DNA of 64,000 nucleotides from Ignavibacteria bacterium UBA2333 (lineage in GTDB: Bacteria; Bacteroidota; Ignavibacteria; Kapaibacteriales; Kapaibacteriaceae), in assembly GCA_002344895.1 (NCBI GenBank), contig DDUR01000024.1, positions 1 through 64,000 of the forward strand, written 5' to 3'. A program made the position numbers and the translations under genes. Shown piece by piece: positions 37,517-46,476 of the stretch (position 1 is the stretch's first letter; every line of letters starts with the position of its first letter). The notes below the pieces were generated by a model. That model had not been told where the DNA came from, searched no databases, and was given only the letters and a program-made list of their open reading frames with translations.

Positions 37517-38890
37517 ATGCATCCCGTCCACGCCTGGCTTGAGCAAAACATTGAGCGTTTTGAGAATGACCTCGAAGAGTTCCTTCGAATCCCGTCTGTG
37601 AGTACCGATCCAGAGCGTGCAGCCGACGTCGCACACTGTGCTGAGTGGGTGGCAGGTAGACTTCGTACCATTGGAATGGAGAATGTTGTTGTCCACGCAA
37701 CACCAGGACACCCCATTGTTACCGCAGAATACTTGAAGGCTGGTCCCGATGCCCCGACCGTACTATTCTACGGTCACTACGACGTGCAGCCCGTTGATCC
37801 GCTGCACCTTTGGACATCACCACCATTTGAACCCGTTCGACGAGATGGTAAGATATTTGCGCGTGGTGCCACTGATGACAAGGGTCAGGTGTTTCTGCAC
37901 ATTTGTGCGCTCGAAGCAATGTTGGCCGTCCATGGTTCACTTCCTGTAAATGTAAAACTGCTCATCGAGGGTGAAGAGGAGATTGGCTCGCCAAATCTTA
38001 CTCCATTTGTTCGTGAACGAGCAACGGACTTAGCCTGTGATGCCGTACTTGTTTCAGATACGGCCATGTTTGCACCAGGAAAGCCGTCGTTGGTATACGG
38101 TCTACGTGGACTTGCCTATATGCAAATCGATGTGCAAGGTCCAAATCGTGATCTTCATTCGGGATCATATGGTGGAGCCGTTGCGAATCCGCTAAATGCA
38201 CTTGCATCTATCATCTCAAAACTCAAGTCGGACGACGGTAGAATACTCATTGATGGGTTCTACGACGGTGTGCTTGAACTCACATCAGATGAACGAAGTG
38301 GCCTTGCTCGGCTTGGTGAACGCGACGAAACGCTGAAGGCAGATGTTGGAGTGGACACGCTTGTTGGTGAAGAAGGTTGGACTACAACGGAACGTCTTGG
38401 AGCTCGGCCGACACTTGACGTGAACGGAATGATTGGCGGCTTCACCGGAGAAGGTGCAAAGACGGTACTTCCTGCGCGTGCATCTGCAAAGGTGAGCATG
38501 CGACTCGTGCCCAACCAGTCCACAGAAGATATCGCACGCAAGTTCACAGAATATGTAAAAAAGGTGACGCCGCCAGGTGTGACGGTTACCGTTCGTGACC
38601 TTCATGGTGCAGATCCAGTTCTCGTTCCTAGAGATACTCCAGCAATGAAGGCGGCAACACAAGCTTTGCAGGATGTCTTTGGCGAGGATGTTCGTTTTAC
38701 GCGCGAAGGTGGCAGTATTCCTGTTGTGTTGCTCTTTGAAACTGTCCTCCATGCTCCAACGGTGCTGATGGGATTTGGACTTCATGACGAGAATGCACAC
38801 TCGCCTGACGAACATTTTGACCTGAAGAACTTTGTGGCAGGAATGAAGGCAACGGCATTGTTCTACGAAAACGTAGCACATTCATCATGA
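37517..38890 (+). CDS. M20-family metallopeptidase (dipeptidase)
   Basis: 457 residues from ATG 37517, preceded by GGAG. Zinc-binding features are visible: LFYGHYDVQPV with the first His/Asp, FARGATDDKGQ, and EGEEEIGSPN with the catalytic Glu, and the final His in LHDENAHSPDEHF. The closest relatives are CPG2/ACY1-type dipeptidases. It may release amino acids from imported peptides; an oligopeptide importer lies 6 kb downstream. ATGA overlap with the next gene. Confidence 0.9.
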   Translation: MHPVHAWLEQNIERFENDLEEFLRIPSVSTDPERAADVAHCAEWVAGRLRTIGMENVVVHATPGHPIVTAEYLKAGPDAPTVLFYGHYDVQPVDPLHLWTSPPFEPVRRDGKIFARGATDDKGQVFLHICALEAMLAVHGSLPVNVKLLIEGEEEIGSPNLTPFVRERATDLACDAVLVSDTAMFAPGKPSLVYGLRGLAYMQIDVQGPNRDLHSGSYGGAVANPLNALASIISKLKSDDGRILIDGFYDGVLELTSDERSGLARLGERDETLKADVGVDTLVGEEGWTTTERLGARPTLDVNGMIGGFTGEGAKTVLPARASAKVSMRLVPNQSTEDIARKFTEYVKKVTPPGVTVTVRDLHGADPVLVPRDTPAMKAATQALQDVFGEDVRFTREGGSIPVVLLFETVLHAPTVLMGFGLHDENAHSPDEHFDLKNFVAGMKATALFYENVAHSS

Positions 38891-39786
38891 CACGCTTTCG
38901 GGCTGAAGGCCTGTTAGTGCTTGTAACAGCATTGTGGGGAGGGACATTCGTTGTTGTGAAGACTTCACTCGACGATGTCTCTCCGTCCGTGTTCGTAGCG
39001 TTACGATTCTCCGTAGCGCTCCTTGTTGGACTCGTGTTGTGGTATCCGGCAATTCGCGAAGTGGATCGTGAACTGTTCTGGAGAGGAACTGGATTAGGCG
39101 TCCTTTTTGGTGCTGGTTTTATTCTCCAGACCATTGGCCTACAGACGACGTCGCCCACAACAAGTGCATTCATCACCGGGACAATGGTGGCCTTTGTACC
39201 CTTTGCGCATCGCTTGTTCGCTGGAGCACCAATTCGTGCTCAGCATCTTCTAACCGTTGCAGCAGTTCTTATTGGGTTGTGGATATTTACGGCACCAGAC
39301 ACGCATGGTATCGTAGTAGGTGATATACTCACCTTGATTAGTAGTATGATCTGGGCGATGTATCTGTCGTTTATTGATACATGGACAAAGGATTTGGAAG
39401 AACGTCCTCGTGCTCAGAACGCCCTGGTGCTCATGCAGTTTGGTGTGACCGTTGTCTTGTCATTGGTCACGTTTTTCACCTTCGACGTTCTTCAGCAGCC
39501 AGCTAGAACGTCGTTGACATTCTCGAATAATCTCGTGATTGCAGTTCTGTATACGGCAGTTTTTGCCAGTGTCATTACTACCTGGCTTCAAACGCGCTTT
39601 CAGCGATACACTCATCCAGTACGAGCTGGCGTCATCTTTATCCTTGAACCACTGTTTGCAGCCTTAATCGCGTGGATAATGGTTGGTGAGGAACTCACAG
39701 CTCGTCAAATGTTCGGGGCTTGTGTTATCCTCGGTGCAATTGTTGTTCCTGATCTTCTTGCTGCACAACGACTCCGCTCAACATGA
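38887..39786 (+). CDS. EamA/DMT-family membrane transporter
   Basis: 299 residues with ten predicted membrane helices in two five-helix EamA repeats. The first repeat has LVTALWGGTFVVVKTSL; the second begins near 155 (LTLISSMIWAMYLSF) and has FILEPLFAALIAWIMVGEEL near 260. Members export amino acids, nucleosides or metabolites; the substrate cannot be predicted. It overlaps both neighbours by ATGA, so it is in the peptidase operon. Confidence 0.87.
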   Translation: MTRFRAEGLLVLVTALWGGTFVVVKTSLDDVSPSVFVALRFSVALLVGLVLWYPAIREVDRELFWRGTGLGVLFGAGFILQTIGLQTTSPTTSAFITGTMVAFVPFAHRLFAGAPIRAQHLLTVAAVLIGLWIFTAPDTHGIVVGDILTLISSMIWAMYLSFIDTWTKDLEERPRAQNALVLMQFGVTVVLSLVTFFTFDVLQQPARTSLTFSNNLVIAVLYTAVFASVITTWLQTRFQRYTHPVRAGVIFILEPLFAALIAWIMVGEELTARQMFGACVILGAIVVPDLLAAQRLRST

Positions 39787-40355
39787 ATAAATCAGACGCC
39801 CGAACCGAAGCACTCCGTCGCCGACGAGCACTTGATGCCGAACGCAGACAGTTACTCGACATGCTAGTTTTTGAACGCGCACACAAGTTCCGTCCGTTTC
39901 AGCTTGCTGATGTAGTTCACGTTTTTCGTAGTACTGACGACGAAATCAATACGTGGCCCTTCATTGAGTACGCGTGGGGAATAGGGAAGTCTGTTTATGT
40001 GCCCGTAAGTGATCACGCTACGCACACGTTACGACATGTTCAGATTGATCGGCACACCAATTGGACAAAGGGTATGTATGGAATTCTTGAACCTGTTGTT
40101 ACGCCAGTCTCGAACATCGTAAGCGCATCGTTTTTCGGATCAAACACCGCCGTTGTTGTACCAATTGTGGCATTCGATCCCAGCCGGAGGCGCGTTGGAT
40201 ATGGTAAAGGGTACTATGACAGATTTCTCGCCGAATCTACAGCACCAACGCTTGGAATTGCCTATGAATGCCAGAAGTTTCCAACAATCGATTTTGAAGA
40301 GCATGATGTTGTTCTGACAGCAATAGCAACCGACCATACGTGGTACGTTGCATGA
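39783..40355 (+). CDS. 5-formyltetrahydrofolate cyclo-ligase
   Basis: 190 residues. Converts 5-formyl-THF to 5,10-methenyl-THF using ATP. The N-terminal ALRRRRALDAERR, the VVPIVAFDPSRRRVGYGKGYYDRFL signature near 120-147, and the GIAYECQKF segment are family hallmarks. ATGA overlaps on both sides. Confidence 0.92.
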   Translation: MNKSDARTEALRRRRALDAERRQLLDMLVFERAHKFRPFQLADVVHVFRSTDDEINTWPFIEYAWGIGKSVYVPVSDHATHTLRHVQIDRHTNWTKGMYGILEPVVTPVSNIVSASFFGSNTAVVVPIVAFDPSRRRVGYGKGYYDRFLAESTAPTLGIAYECQKFPTIDFEEHDVVLTAIATDHTWYVA

Positions 40356-41605
40356 AATCATTTGTCATTCTTTGCCTCGTAGTCACGAGTGTTGTTGGCG
40401 TACTCATTTCACCAACAGCCTCTGGTCAATGTCGTGACGAGCTATTGCTCGAAAACGACGTGGAAATCATCGATTATGGAATTGATACGACAGGGCACTG
40501 GTGGGCTCGTGCTCGAACGACGTCGGTTCTGACAACACTGTATATCGACGGAACAGCGTATGGGCCGTTTATGAAGGTTGATGTACCCATGTTCTCGCGT
40601 GATGGTTCGGCATGGGCAGTGAGTGTTGACATGAATGGTATTCGCGGACTTCAAACTTCCGGCGGATACATCAATATGTCTGGAGTTACGAATGTTCGCC
40701 CTGTTCTTGCTCCACAGTCTTCTGGTGATGTGTGGTGGATTGTCGAGAATGAGTCAGAACGTACACTCACGAATGGTAGTCGTTCCTATCGATGTGTAGA
40801 TCCAACCACGATGTTTGCAGCTGATCCATCGGGGACTGTTATCGTCTACGTCGGCAGGCGTGGAAATCAGTATGCCATCGTTCGTAATGGCGTTGATCTT
40901 GCAGCTTATGATGAGGTGATACTTGGTGGCGTTTGGTCCGATGGTCGTATCGTAGCAGCAGTACGAAATGGTGCTGTGTGGGACGTACTTCTCGGTGACG
41001 ATGTCATTGCAAACGGATTAATCTCAGTGCGCGACCTCACCGTCAATGCTTTTGGAACTGTCCTTGCCTTTGTTGGTGGTCAGCGAGGTGCACCACCTGT
41101 GGTAACCATGATGACAGATGAGTACCGAGAACCGTGGCAATCACCTCCGTTGGAATCACCCGGCCGACTTGTCCTAAGTCCATGTTGTGACCTAACGGCA
41201 ATTCCTGCAGTTCGACCAGGTGCACGTCGGGTAATGATGTATGGAAGTGCCGAGTATCCCGTTGGAAATCAACATGGTCCTCCGTCTTTTTCATATGATG
41301 GTGGCCAGATGGTCTATGCTGGTGATGATGCCGGTGCCTTCGTAGCTGTTAACGGCAAACGATACGTCCTGCGTGGAGGTGGAGTTGCCATGTCCACACC
41401 TCTTGTTGTGTCACCGTCTGGTTCCATGGTTGCGTGGCCGAGTTCGTCAACCATTGTGACGTACGATGTAGAACTACAACGAATGCAGCTTGGCAAGATG
41501 TGTGATACGATGGGAAATGTAGTCTACGACTGGAGAACACGTTCTGCCGTAGGGCTAGGTCTCTTTGGCGGCCGGCTGTACAAGCTTATCTGTCCCCTGC
41601 GGTGA
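40352..41605 (+). CDS. Secreted beta-propeller-like protein, function unknown
   Basis: 417 residues from ATG 40352, which overlaps the preceding stop. A signal peptide (MKSFVILCLVVTSVVGVLIS) ends near SGQ. The rest is beta-rich with repeats of a WD/PD40 look: MFAADPSGTVIVYVGRRGNQYAIV, FSYDGGQMVYAGDDAGAFVAV and VVSPSGSMVAWPS. No type IX sorting domain is seen, so it may stay in the periplasm. I do not recognise a named family. Confidence 0.65.
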   Translation: MKSFVILCLVVTSVVGVLISPTASGQCRDELLLENDVEIIDYGIDTTGHWWARARTTSVLTTLYIDGTAYGPFMKVDVPMFSRDGSAWAVSVDMNGIRGLQTSGGYINMSGVTNVRPVLAPQSSGDVWWIVENESERTLTNGSRSYRCVDPTTMFAADPSGTVIVYVGRRGNQYAIVRNGVDLAAYDEVILGGVWSDGRIVAAVRNGAVWDVLLGDDVIANGLISVRDLTVNAFGTVLAFVGGQRGAPPVVTMMTDEYREPWQSPPLESPGRLVLSPCCDLTAIPAVRPGARRVMMYGSAEYPVGNQHGPPSFSYDGGQMVYAGDDAGAFVAVNGKRYVLRGGGVAMSTPLVVSPSGSMVAWPSSSTIVTYDVELQRMQLGKMCDTMGNVVYDWRTRSAVGLGLFGGRLYKLICPLR

Positions 41606-41611
41606 CGTCCG

Positions 41612-41619
41612 TATCTTCG
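41612..41619 (+). promoter_or_regulatory. Possible -7 box of the biotin-carrier gene
   Basis: TATCTTCG, 25 bases before the ATG at 41645, in the same CCGTATCTTCGTG context as the yceD promoter. No clear -33 TTG is seen. Confidence 0.35.
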
Positions 41620-41644
41620 TGCTTCACGCCATTACGGAAACTGT

Positions 41645-42163
41645 ATGACCTTCATTGTGACATCGGATCTTGATGGAACACCAACAACGGTGAAACTTTT
41701 CGCTGACGGAACGGCGGCGTCTGATTCACGTACAGGAATTCGCCTCACACCAACAGAACGGTCCGGACTGTTTACAGCCCACCTCGGTGAGGAAGATGTG
41801 CCCGTTGTCATCGAAACAGACGGTGTTACATCAGTAACCGTATCATTTCGTGGATTTACGCATACGGCAACGGTGTTGCAGGAACACCACGCAGCACTTA
41901 TGGCAATTCTGGCAGCTTCTCCAGCTGCACGATCACGTAATGTGAGAATTGCCGCACCGATGCCGGGTCTGCTAAAGGCTACTATCGTGCGGGACGGTGA
42001 CGTGGTGCGAAAAGGGGAGATGTTATTTACTCTTGAAGCCATGAAGATGGAAAACGTCATTTCTGCTCCGATAGCAGGTACTGTACACGTGGCTGAAATA
42101 TCCGAGGGCACAGCAGTGGAGAAGGGGACACTACTGTGTACAATTGAGCCGATAACGGCGTAA
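41645..42163 (+). CDS. Biotin carboxyl carrier protein
   Basis: 172 residues. The C-terminal biotinyl domain (about 100-170) has IAAPMPGLLKATIVRDGD and the biotin-accepting Lys134 in EAMKMENVISAP. The first 95 residues are a less conserved beta-rich linker region with no recognised domain. A carboxyltransferase subunit of the propionyl/methylcrotonyl type lies 12 kb away at 54478; the biotin carboxylase subunit is not in the window. Confidence 0.87.
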   Translation: MTFIVTSDLDGTPTTVKLFADGTAASDSRTGIRLTPTERSGLFTAHLGEEDVPVVIETDGVTSVTVSFRGFTHTATVLQEHHAALMAILAASPAARSRNVRIAAPMPGLLKATIVRDGDVVRKGEMLFTLEAMKMENVISAPIAGTVHVAEISEGTAVEKGTLLCTIEPITA

Positions 42164-42185
42164 TCGGTAACCGTAACCGACCGTC

Positions 42186-43118
42186 CTATTCAAGCAGAAG
42201 TGTTTGCCAGGCTTCCTCAATCTGATTCTTCGCTAAAAAGGCCTTGGCAATACGGTGACGCACTGTACGGTCATGTGACCGTCCGCTGTTCAGCATAACG
42301 TACAGGGCCGCATAGGCGTCTCCTGCAGCAAGTTCAATCTCAAGTGAGTCGGCGCGGAAGTCTGCGTCAAAGCGCGGGAACGATCCATCGAGCATCGGTA
42401 ACGTTGGTACATGAGCGAGTTTTGCGAGGTCACTCCCGGTTAACACATCCGACGATTTAATATGGTCCGGTAGGGCATCGATACCAATTCCTATGTTCGG
42501 TCCAGGCTGATCAAGTGTAAACAGTGCATCACCTTGAGCGCGGCAATACCAGGAATAGCCCATCCTACCAACAAGATCCATCCGTCGAGGATCAACGCGG
42601 CCGTCAACCAGCACGGACTCGGCAACATGAAATGCTACAACTTCGAGTAGGACGATGTTACCATTGCCACCAATGTCGCGACGGAGTTCGATGGACTCCA
42701 TCAGCTCACATTCCATCGCATAGGGTGATTCCTTGACAAACGGTGGCGCAACCTTTGTAGAAACAGCCTTGGTGAATCCCGCCTTTTCGAATTCATCGGT
42801 GTCTGGAGGATACTCACCAGCGGCAATGTTCATCGCATGAACCATTGAATACGACACGCTCGATATCGTGGCCTGTTTTGTCGCGAGGATGTTTAACCAT
42901 GTGTCTTTTGCTTTACCTGTGCGAGCAGCAATGGCCGGTCCAATAGCCACAATGGGTGGCTTGGACGAAAAGGCCATAAAGAACGAATACGGCGCAAGGT
43001 TAACGTCGCCATTCTCGGAAAGTGTCGATACAAAGGCGATTGGACGCGGGTTCACACCGCTAAGAAGTAACTGATGTCGGTCTTTATGGGAAAGGTCTTC
43101 GGGGAAAATCGTCTTCAT
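42186..43118 (-). CDS. Flavin reductase-like protein with FMN-binding split barrel
   Basis: 310 residues from ATG 43118. The first 200 residues are the flavin-reductase (DIM6/NTAB) fold: NPRPIAFVSTLSENGDVNLAPYSFFMAFSSKPPIVAIGP and NIAAGEYPPDTDEFEKAGF. Residues about 225-310 are a helical C-terminal domain not seen in the shortest members. Relatives use FMN for reduction of flavins or peroxides; the electron donor and acceptor are unknown. The start is preceded by the dispersed GCGCCTTTCGCCCCTTA motif (43131-43150 on the opposite strand). Confidence 0.85.
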   Translation of the reverse strand: MKTIFPEDLSHKDRHQLLLSGVNPRPIAFVSTLSENGDVNLAPYSFFMAFSSKPPIVAIGPAIAARTGKAKDTWLNILATKQATISSVSYSMVHAMNIAAGEYPPDTDEFEKAGFTKAVSTKVAPPFVKESPYAMECELMESIELRRDIGGNGNIVLLEVVAFHVAESVLVDGRVDPRRMDLVGRMGYSWYCRAQGDALFTLDQPGPNIGIGIDALPDHIKSSDVLTGSDLAKLAHVPTLPMLDGSFPRFDADFRADSLEIELAAGDAYAALYVMLNSGRSHDRTVRHRIAKAFLAKNQIEEAWQTLLLE

Positions 43119-43130
43119 GGTGGTGTTGGG

Positions 43131-43150
43131 TAAGGGGCGAAAGGCGCAAA
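43131..43150 (-). repeat. Dispersed GCCCC-TTTCG-CCCC motif, copy before the flavin reductase gene
   Basis: On the minus strand it reads GCGCCTTTCGCCCCTTA, ending 12 bases before the flavin reductase ATG at 43118 and facing that gene. It lies in the divergent gap with the peptide-importer operon. Confidence 0.4.
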
Positions 43151-43190
43151 TTGTGTCGGAACGATCGGTCTTCAAACTCTTTGTCCGCAG

Positions 43191-43198
43191 TATATTTG
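43191..43198 (+). promoter_or_regulatory. Possible -7 box of the oligopeptide importer operon
   Basis: TATATTTG, an exact TAnnTTTG match, 54 bases before ATG 43253. No good -33 TTG is seen at 18-21 bases upstream. It lies in the divergent gap with the flavin reductase gene. Confidence 0.4.
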
Positions 43199-43252
43199 GC
43201 CCCACTGTACAATCGTACAATTCACATCGACCAATATCGGGAGCACTCAGTG

Positions 43253-45214
43253 ATGTCAATCCGGACGGCGAGTTCACGACTCGCAGGCCTCGTCGGCACA
43301 GCCGTACTACTTGTTCTCCTTTCGGGATGCGGAAAAAAGGATTCCGCCGGAGATACGGGTATCAAGAATACCTGGAAGGTCGTCGACATTCCTGCGGGTG
43401 CAGACCCGTCTGTTTCGGACTCTCTGGGAGGTGACGGTTTCGAGAAACTTGCCGCCGCTCTTGGTTATTCGACGTTTGTTCCGGCAGAAGCTGATCTTAA
43501 GTGGTTCGGTGATTCGCGTGCCGTTACCGGAGGGGAGATCACCTTTACATCATCACGATATCCGCTGTCCTTCCGCCCGTTCTTCTTCGGACCGAATGCG
43601 AATTTCACAGAGAACTACATCATGAACTCTGTGAGTTATCAGGGCCTCATTACCCTTCACCCTGCAACGCTCGAATACGTTCCAAATCTTGCCTCGCATT
43701 GGAAGGTGTCTGAAGACCTTATGACATTCACGTTCCGTATCGATCCGCGCGCGCGGTTCTGGGACGGAAATCGAGTCACGTCAGAGGACGTTGTTGCAAC
43801 GTGGAGACTCGTGAACGATCCTACGATTCTTAGTCCTTCAATGCAGCAAACATTTTCGAAGTACGAAGAACCTGTTGCATTGTCGCCATACCTTGTGCAA
43901 GTACGTGCCAAGGAACGTAACTGGCGCTCCTTTATGAGTTTTGGTGCATCCCTGCCAATCCTTCAAGCAAAGCAGATCGGCAATCTCACGGGCAAACAGT
44001 TTGTTGACAAGTTCCAGTTTGAGCAACCGATTGGAACAGGGGAATACATTATCCTCAAGGAGGATATCAAGAAGGAACAGTCATATGCCTTCACTCGCCG
44101 ACCAGACTTCTGGCAGGCCGAAGATCCAATGGCGAGGTACTCAGGAAACTTTGATAAACTCAAGTTTGTGACGATTGTTGACAATCCTACGATTGAGTAC
44201 GAGACCTTCAAGAAGGGGCAATCGGATGTGTTCTACTACACGTCAGTATCTATTGACCAATGGGTTAACGACAACAAGGACGACATCGTCAAGAACAACT
44301 GGGTCGTAAAAACTCGTGTAAAAACCGAAGGTGCAGCTGGAGCTGGTGGTATATACTACAATATGCGCAAGCCACCGTTTGACGACATTCGGATTCGGAA
44401 GGCCTTCTTCCACCTCTGGGACCGCGAGTCGATTATCAAAAATCTCCTCGCAGACGAGTACGAACCGTATAACTCCTTCTATGCAGGTGGTATGTATGAG
44501 AATACATCCAATGCAAAGATTACGTATGATCCAAAACTTGCTTCTCAGCTGCTTGCTGAGGCAGGTTACACAACACGGAATGCAGACGGTATTCTCGTCA
44601 AGAATGGACGACCTTTGGTGATTGAACTCTCGATTGTCAAGCCAATCGAACGATTTGTGACGCCTCTCAAACAAACGCTGCGTGAGGCGGGCATTGATCT
44701 CAAACTGAAGTTTGAAGATGGTAATGCAATCACCAAGAACGTGGCTGAGAGAAACTTCAGTCTTACATGGGCAAACTACGGCGGACTTACGTTCCCGAAT
44801 CCGGAAACGTCGTACGATAGTAAGCTTGCTGACAAAAATGACAACAACAACATCACGGGCTTCAAAAATGCACGTGTTGATGAACTCATCGAGAAATATC
44901 GAACAGCATTCAGTCAGAAGGAACGAGCCGATATTATTCGTGAGATCGACGGCATCGTTTGGAATGAATGTATTGCAGCTCTTAACTGGAATACGAAGGG
45001 TATCAAACTCGGCTTCTGGAACAAATTCGGAATGCCGGAATATGTTCTTGGCCGCACAACGCAAGCAGGAGATCACGATCTTGCGATCATGACACTCTGG
45101 TGGTTCGACAAGGACAAGGCCGAAGCACTCAAGAGTGCTCAGCAGTCAAAGACGGCCCTGCCTGGAAATGGACAAGTAATCCAGAACACGTTCTGGAAGC
45201 AGCAAAAGTTCTGA
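43253..45214 (+). CDS. Oligopeptide ABC transporter substrate-binding lipoprotein, YejA-like
   Basis: 653 residues from ATG 43253. The lipobox LVLLSGC places the lipid on Cys26. The body is a family 5 solute-binding protein: ASHWKVSEDLMTFTFRIDPRARFWDG, VTSEDVVATWRLV, IRIRKAFFHLWDRESII and LLAEAGYTT. The late FKNARVDELIEKYRTAF and FWNKFGMPEY are reminiscent of YejA. It should capture peptides in the periplasm for the four genes that follow. The first residues after the lipid are Asp/Gly/Lys-rich. Confidence 0.9.
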   Translation: MSIRTASSRLAGLVGTAVLLVLLSGCGKKDSAGDTGIKNTWKVVDIPAGADPSVSDSLGGDGFEKLAAALGYSTFVPAEADLKWFGDSRAVTGGEITFTSSRYPLSFRPFFFGPNANFTENYIMNSVSYQGLITLHPATLEYVPNLASHWKVSEDLMTFTFRIDPRARFWDGNRVTSEDVVATWRLVNDPTILSPSMQQTFSKYEEPVALSPYLVQVRAKERNWRSFMSFGASLPILQAKQIGNLTGKQFVDKFQFEQPIGTGEYIILKEDIKKEQSYAFTRRPDFWQAEDPMARYSGNFDKLKFVTIVDNPTIEYETFKKGQSDVFYYTSVSIDQWVNDNKDDIVKNNWVVKTRVKTEGAAGAGGIYYNMRKPPFDDIRIRKAFFHLWDRESIIKNLLADEYEPYNSFYAGGMYENTSNAKITYDPKLASQLLAEAGYTTRNADGILVKNGRPLVIELSIVKPIERFVTPLKQTLREAGIDLKLKFEDGNAITKNVAERNFSLTWANYGGLTFPNPETSYDSKLADKNDNNNITGFKNARVDELIEKYRTAFSQKERADIIREIDGIVWNECIAALNWNTKGIKLGFWNKFGMPEYVLGRTTQAGDHDLAIMTLWWFDKDKAEALKSAQQSKTALPGNGQVIQNTFWKQQKF

Positions 45215-45225
45215 GATAACATCAC

Positions 45226-46476
45226 ATGCTGCAGTACTTCGTTCGCCGCCTTCTTTTGGCGATACCGACATTCTTTGTCTGTACCGTCATCGTCTTCTTT
45301 ATCGTACAGCTGGCTCCTGGTGGTCCTCTCGAGCAACAGGTTCAGGCCTTAAAAGCTGCTGCCGCAAATGAACGTGGTGGTGGCGGTGGTACGGGAATGG
45401 GAGACCAGGCAATTCCTCCAACGGCTCTTGCAGAATTGGAGAGGTATTATGGCTTCGATAAACCTATCTGGAAGCAATACCTCATGTGGCTCGGTGTATC
45501 TCCGCGTCCTATGGAGAGTGCAGATCTTCCCGTAGAGCTGAATAAACCCCGTCAGGCTGGAAATGGCCTGACGGTGGTTGTAACGGAGCGAAATGGGACG
45601 TACACCGTTTCAGATGCAACATCACCTGGTGTTCCTCTTGAAGGATGGCAAGCAGAGTATCAACGGCTTTCAGCTGGGACGTATCAGTTGCGTGCGTTTA
45701 AAACGGAATACGCTGGCATTCTTACCGGATTTTTTGGGAAGTCTCACAGGTATCAGGAACCCGTTTGGGACTTGATGATTTCGCGAATGCCCATTTCGCT
45801 TCAGTTCGGACTGATTGGCATAGTACTCGGATATGCTGTATCAATCTTTCTTGGTGTAACCAAGGGCCTCAACCACGGAAGTCGCTTTGATGTGATTTCA
45901 AGCGGTGTGGTTTTTATCATGTACTCTATTCCGGGTTGGGCACTTGGCTCTGTGTTACTCGTCATCTTTTCAACCGATGCCGGACTTAACATTCTTCCGT
46001 TGCGCGGATTTGAATCAACGGATTATCAAGATCTTGAACTTGGGAGCAAGATTGCCGATCGGTTGATTCACTTTGTTCTTCCGACGATTGCCTACACAAT
46101 CGGAAGTTTTGCTACGCTCACGATGCTCATGAAAAACTCGTTGCTCGATAACCTTGGACAAGACTATATCCGTACGGCCTTTGCCAAGGGAATACGAGAA
46201 AGCCGTGTGATCTGGTTACATGCAATGCGGAATTCGATCATTCCGATTGCTTCACGACTCGGTTCGCTCATCAGCATCTTTCTCGCGAGTTCATATCTCG
46301 TTGAATTTGTCTTTGGCATCGAAGGAATGGGTAGACTCTCGTTTATGGCCGTACTTACACGAGACTATCCGATCGTCTTTGCGTTCACGGTCTTTAACGT
46401 TGTCTTTGTACTCGTTGGAGCCATGATCAGCGACTTCATTCTTGCCATGGTTGATCCTCGCATCAAGTTTAAGTGA
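45226..46476 (+). CDS. Oligopeptide ABC transporter permease, YejB/OppB type
   Basis: 416 residues, longer than the usual 310-360. Membrane helix 1 (residues 8-30) is followed by VQLAPGGPLEQQVQALKAAA, typical of YejB. A periplasmic insert of about 150 residues runs to about 185 before the remaining five helices. The binding-protein-dependent signature region is near 320-345 (YIRTAFAKGIRESRVIWLHAM). Starts 11 bases after the binding protein; the last bases overlap the next gene as GTGA. Confidence 0.9.
   Translation: MLQYFVRRLLLAIPTFFVCTVIVFFIVQLAPGGPLEQQVQALKAAAANERGGGGGTGMGDQAIPPTALAELERYYGFDKPIWKQYLMWLGVSPRPMESADLPVELNKPRQAGNGLTVVVTERNGTYTVSDATSPGVPLEGWQAEYQRLSAGTYQLRAFKTEYAGILTGFFGKSHRYQEPVWDLMISRMPISLQFGLIGIVLGYAVSIFLGVTKGLNHGSRFDVISSGVVFIMYSIPGWALGSVLLVIFSTDAGLNILPLRGFESTDYQDLELGSKIADRLIHFVLPTIAYTIGSFATLTMLMKNSLLDNLGQDYIRTAFAKGIRESRVIWLHAMRNSIIPIASRLGSLISIFLASSYLVEFVFGIEGMGRLSFMAVLTRDYPIVFAFTVFNVVFVLVGAMISDFILAMVDPRIKFK

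Noticed and set aside
44243..45076. 277-codon minus-strand frame opposite the YejA-like binding protein
   Set aside because: Cysteine-rich, low-complexity translation with no family resemblance, fully covered by a conserved gene; it is a codon shadow.
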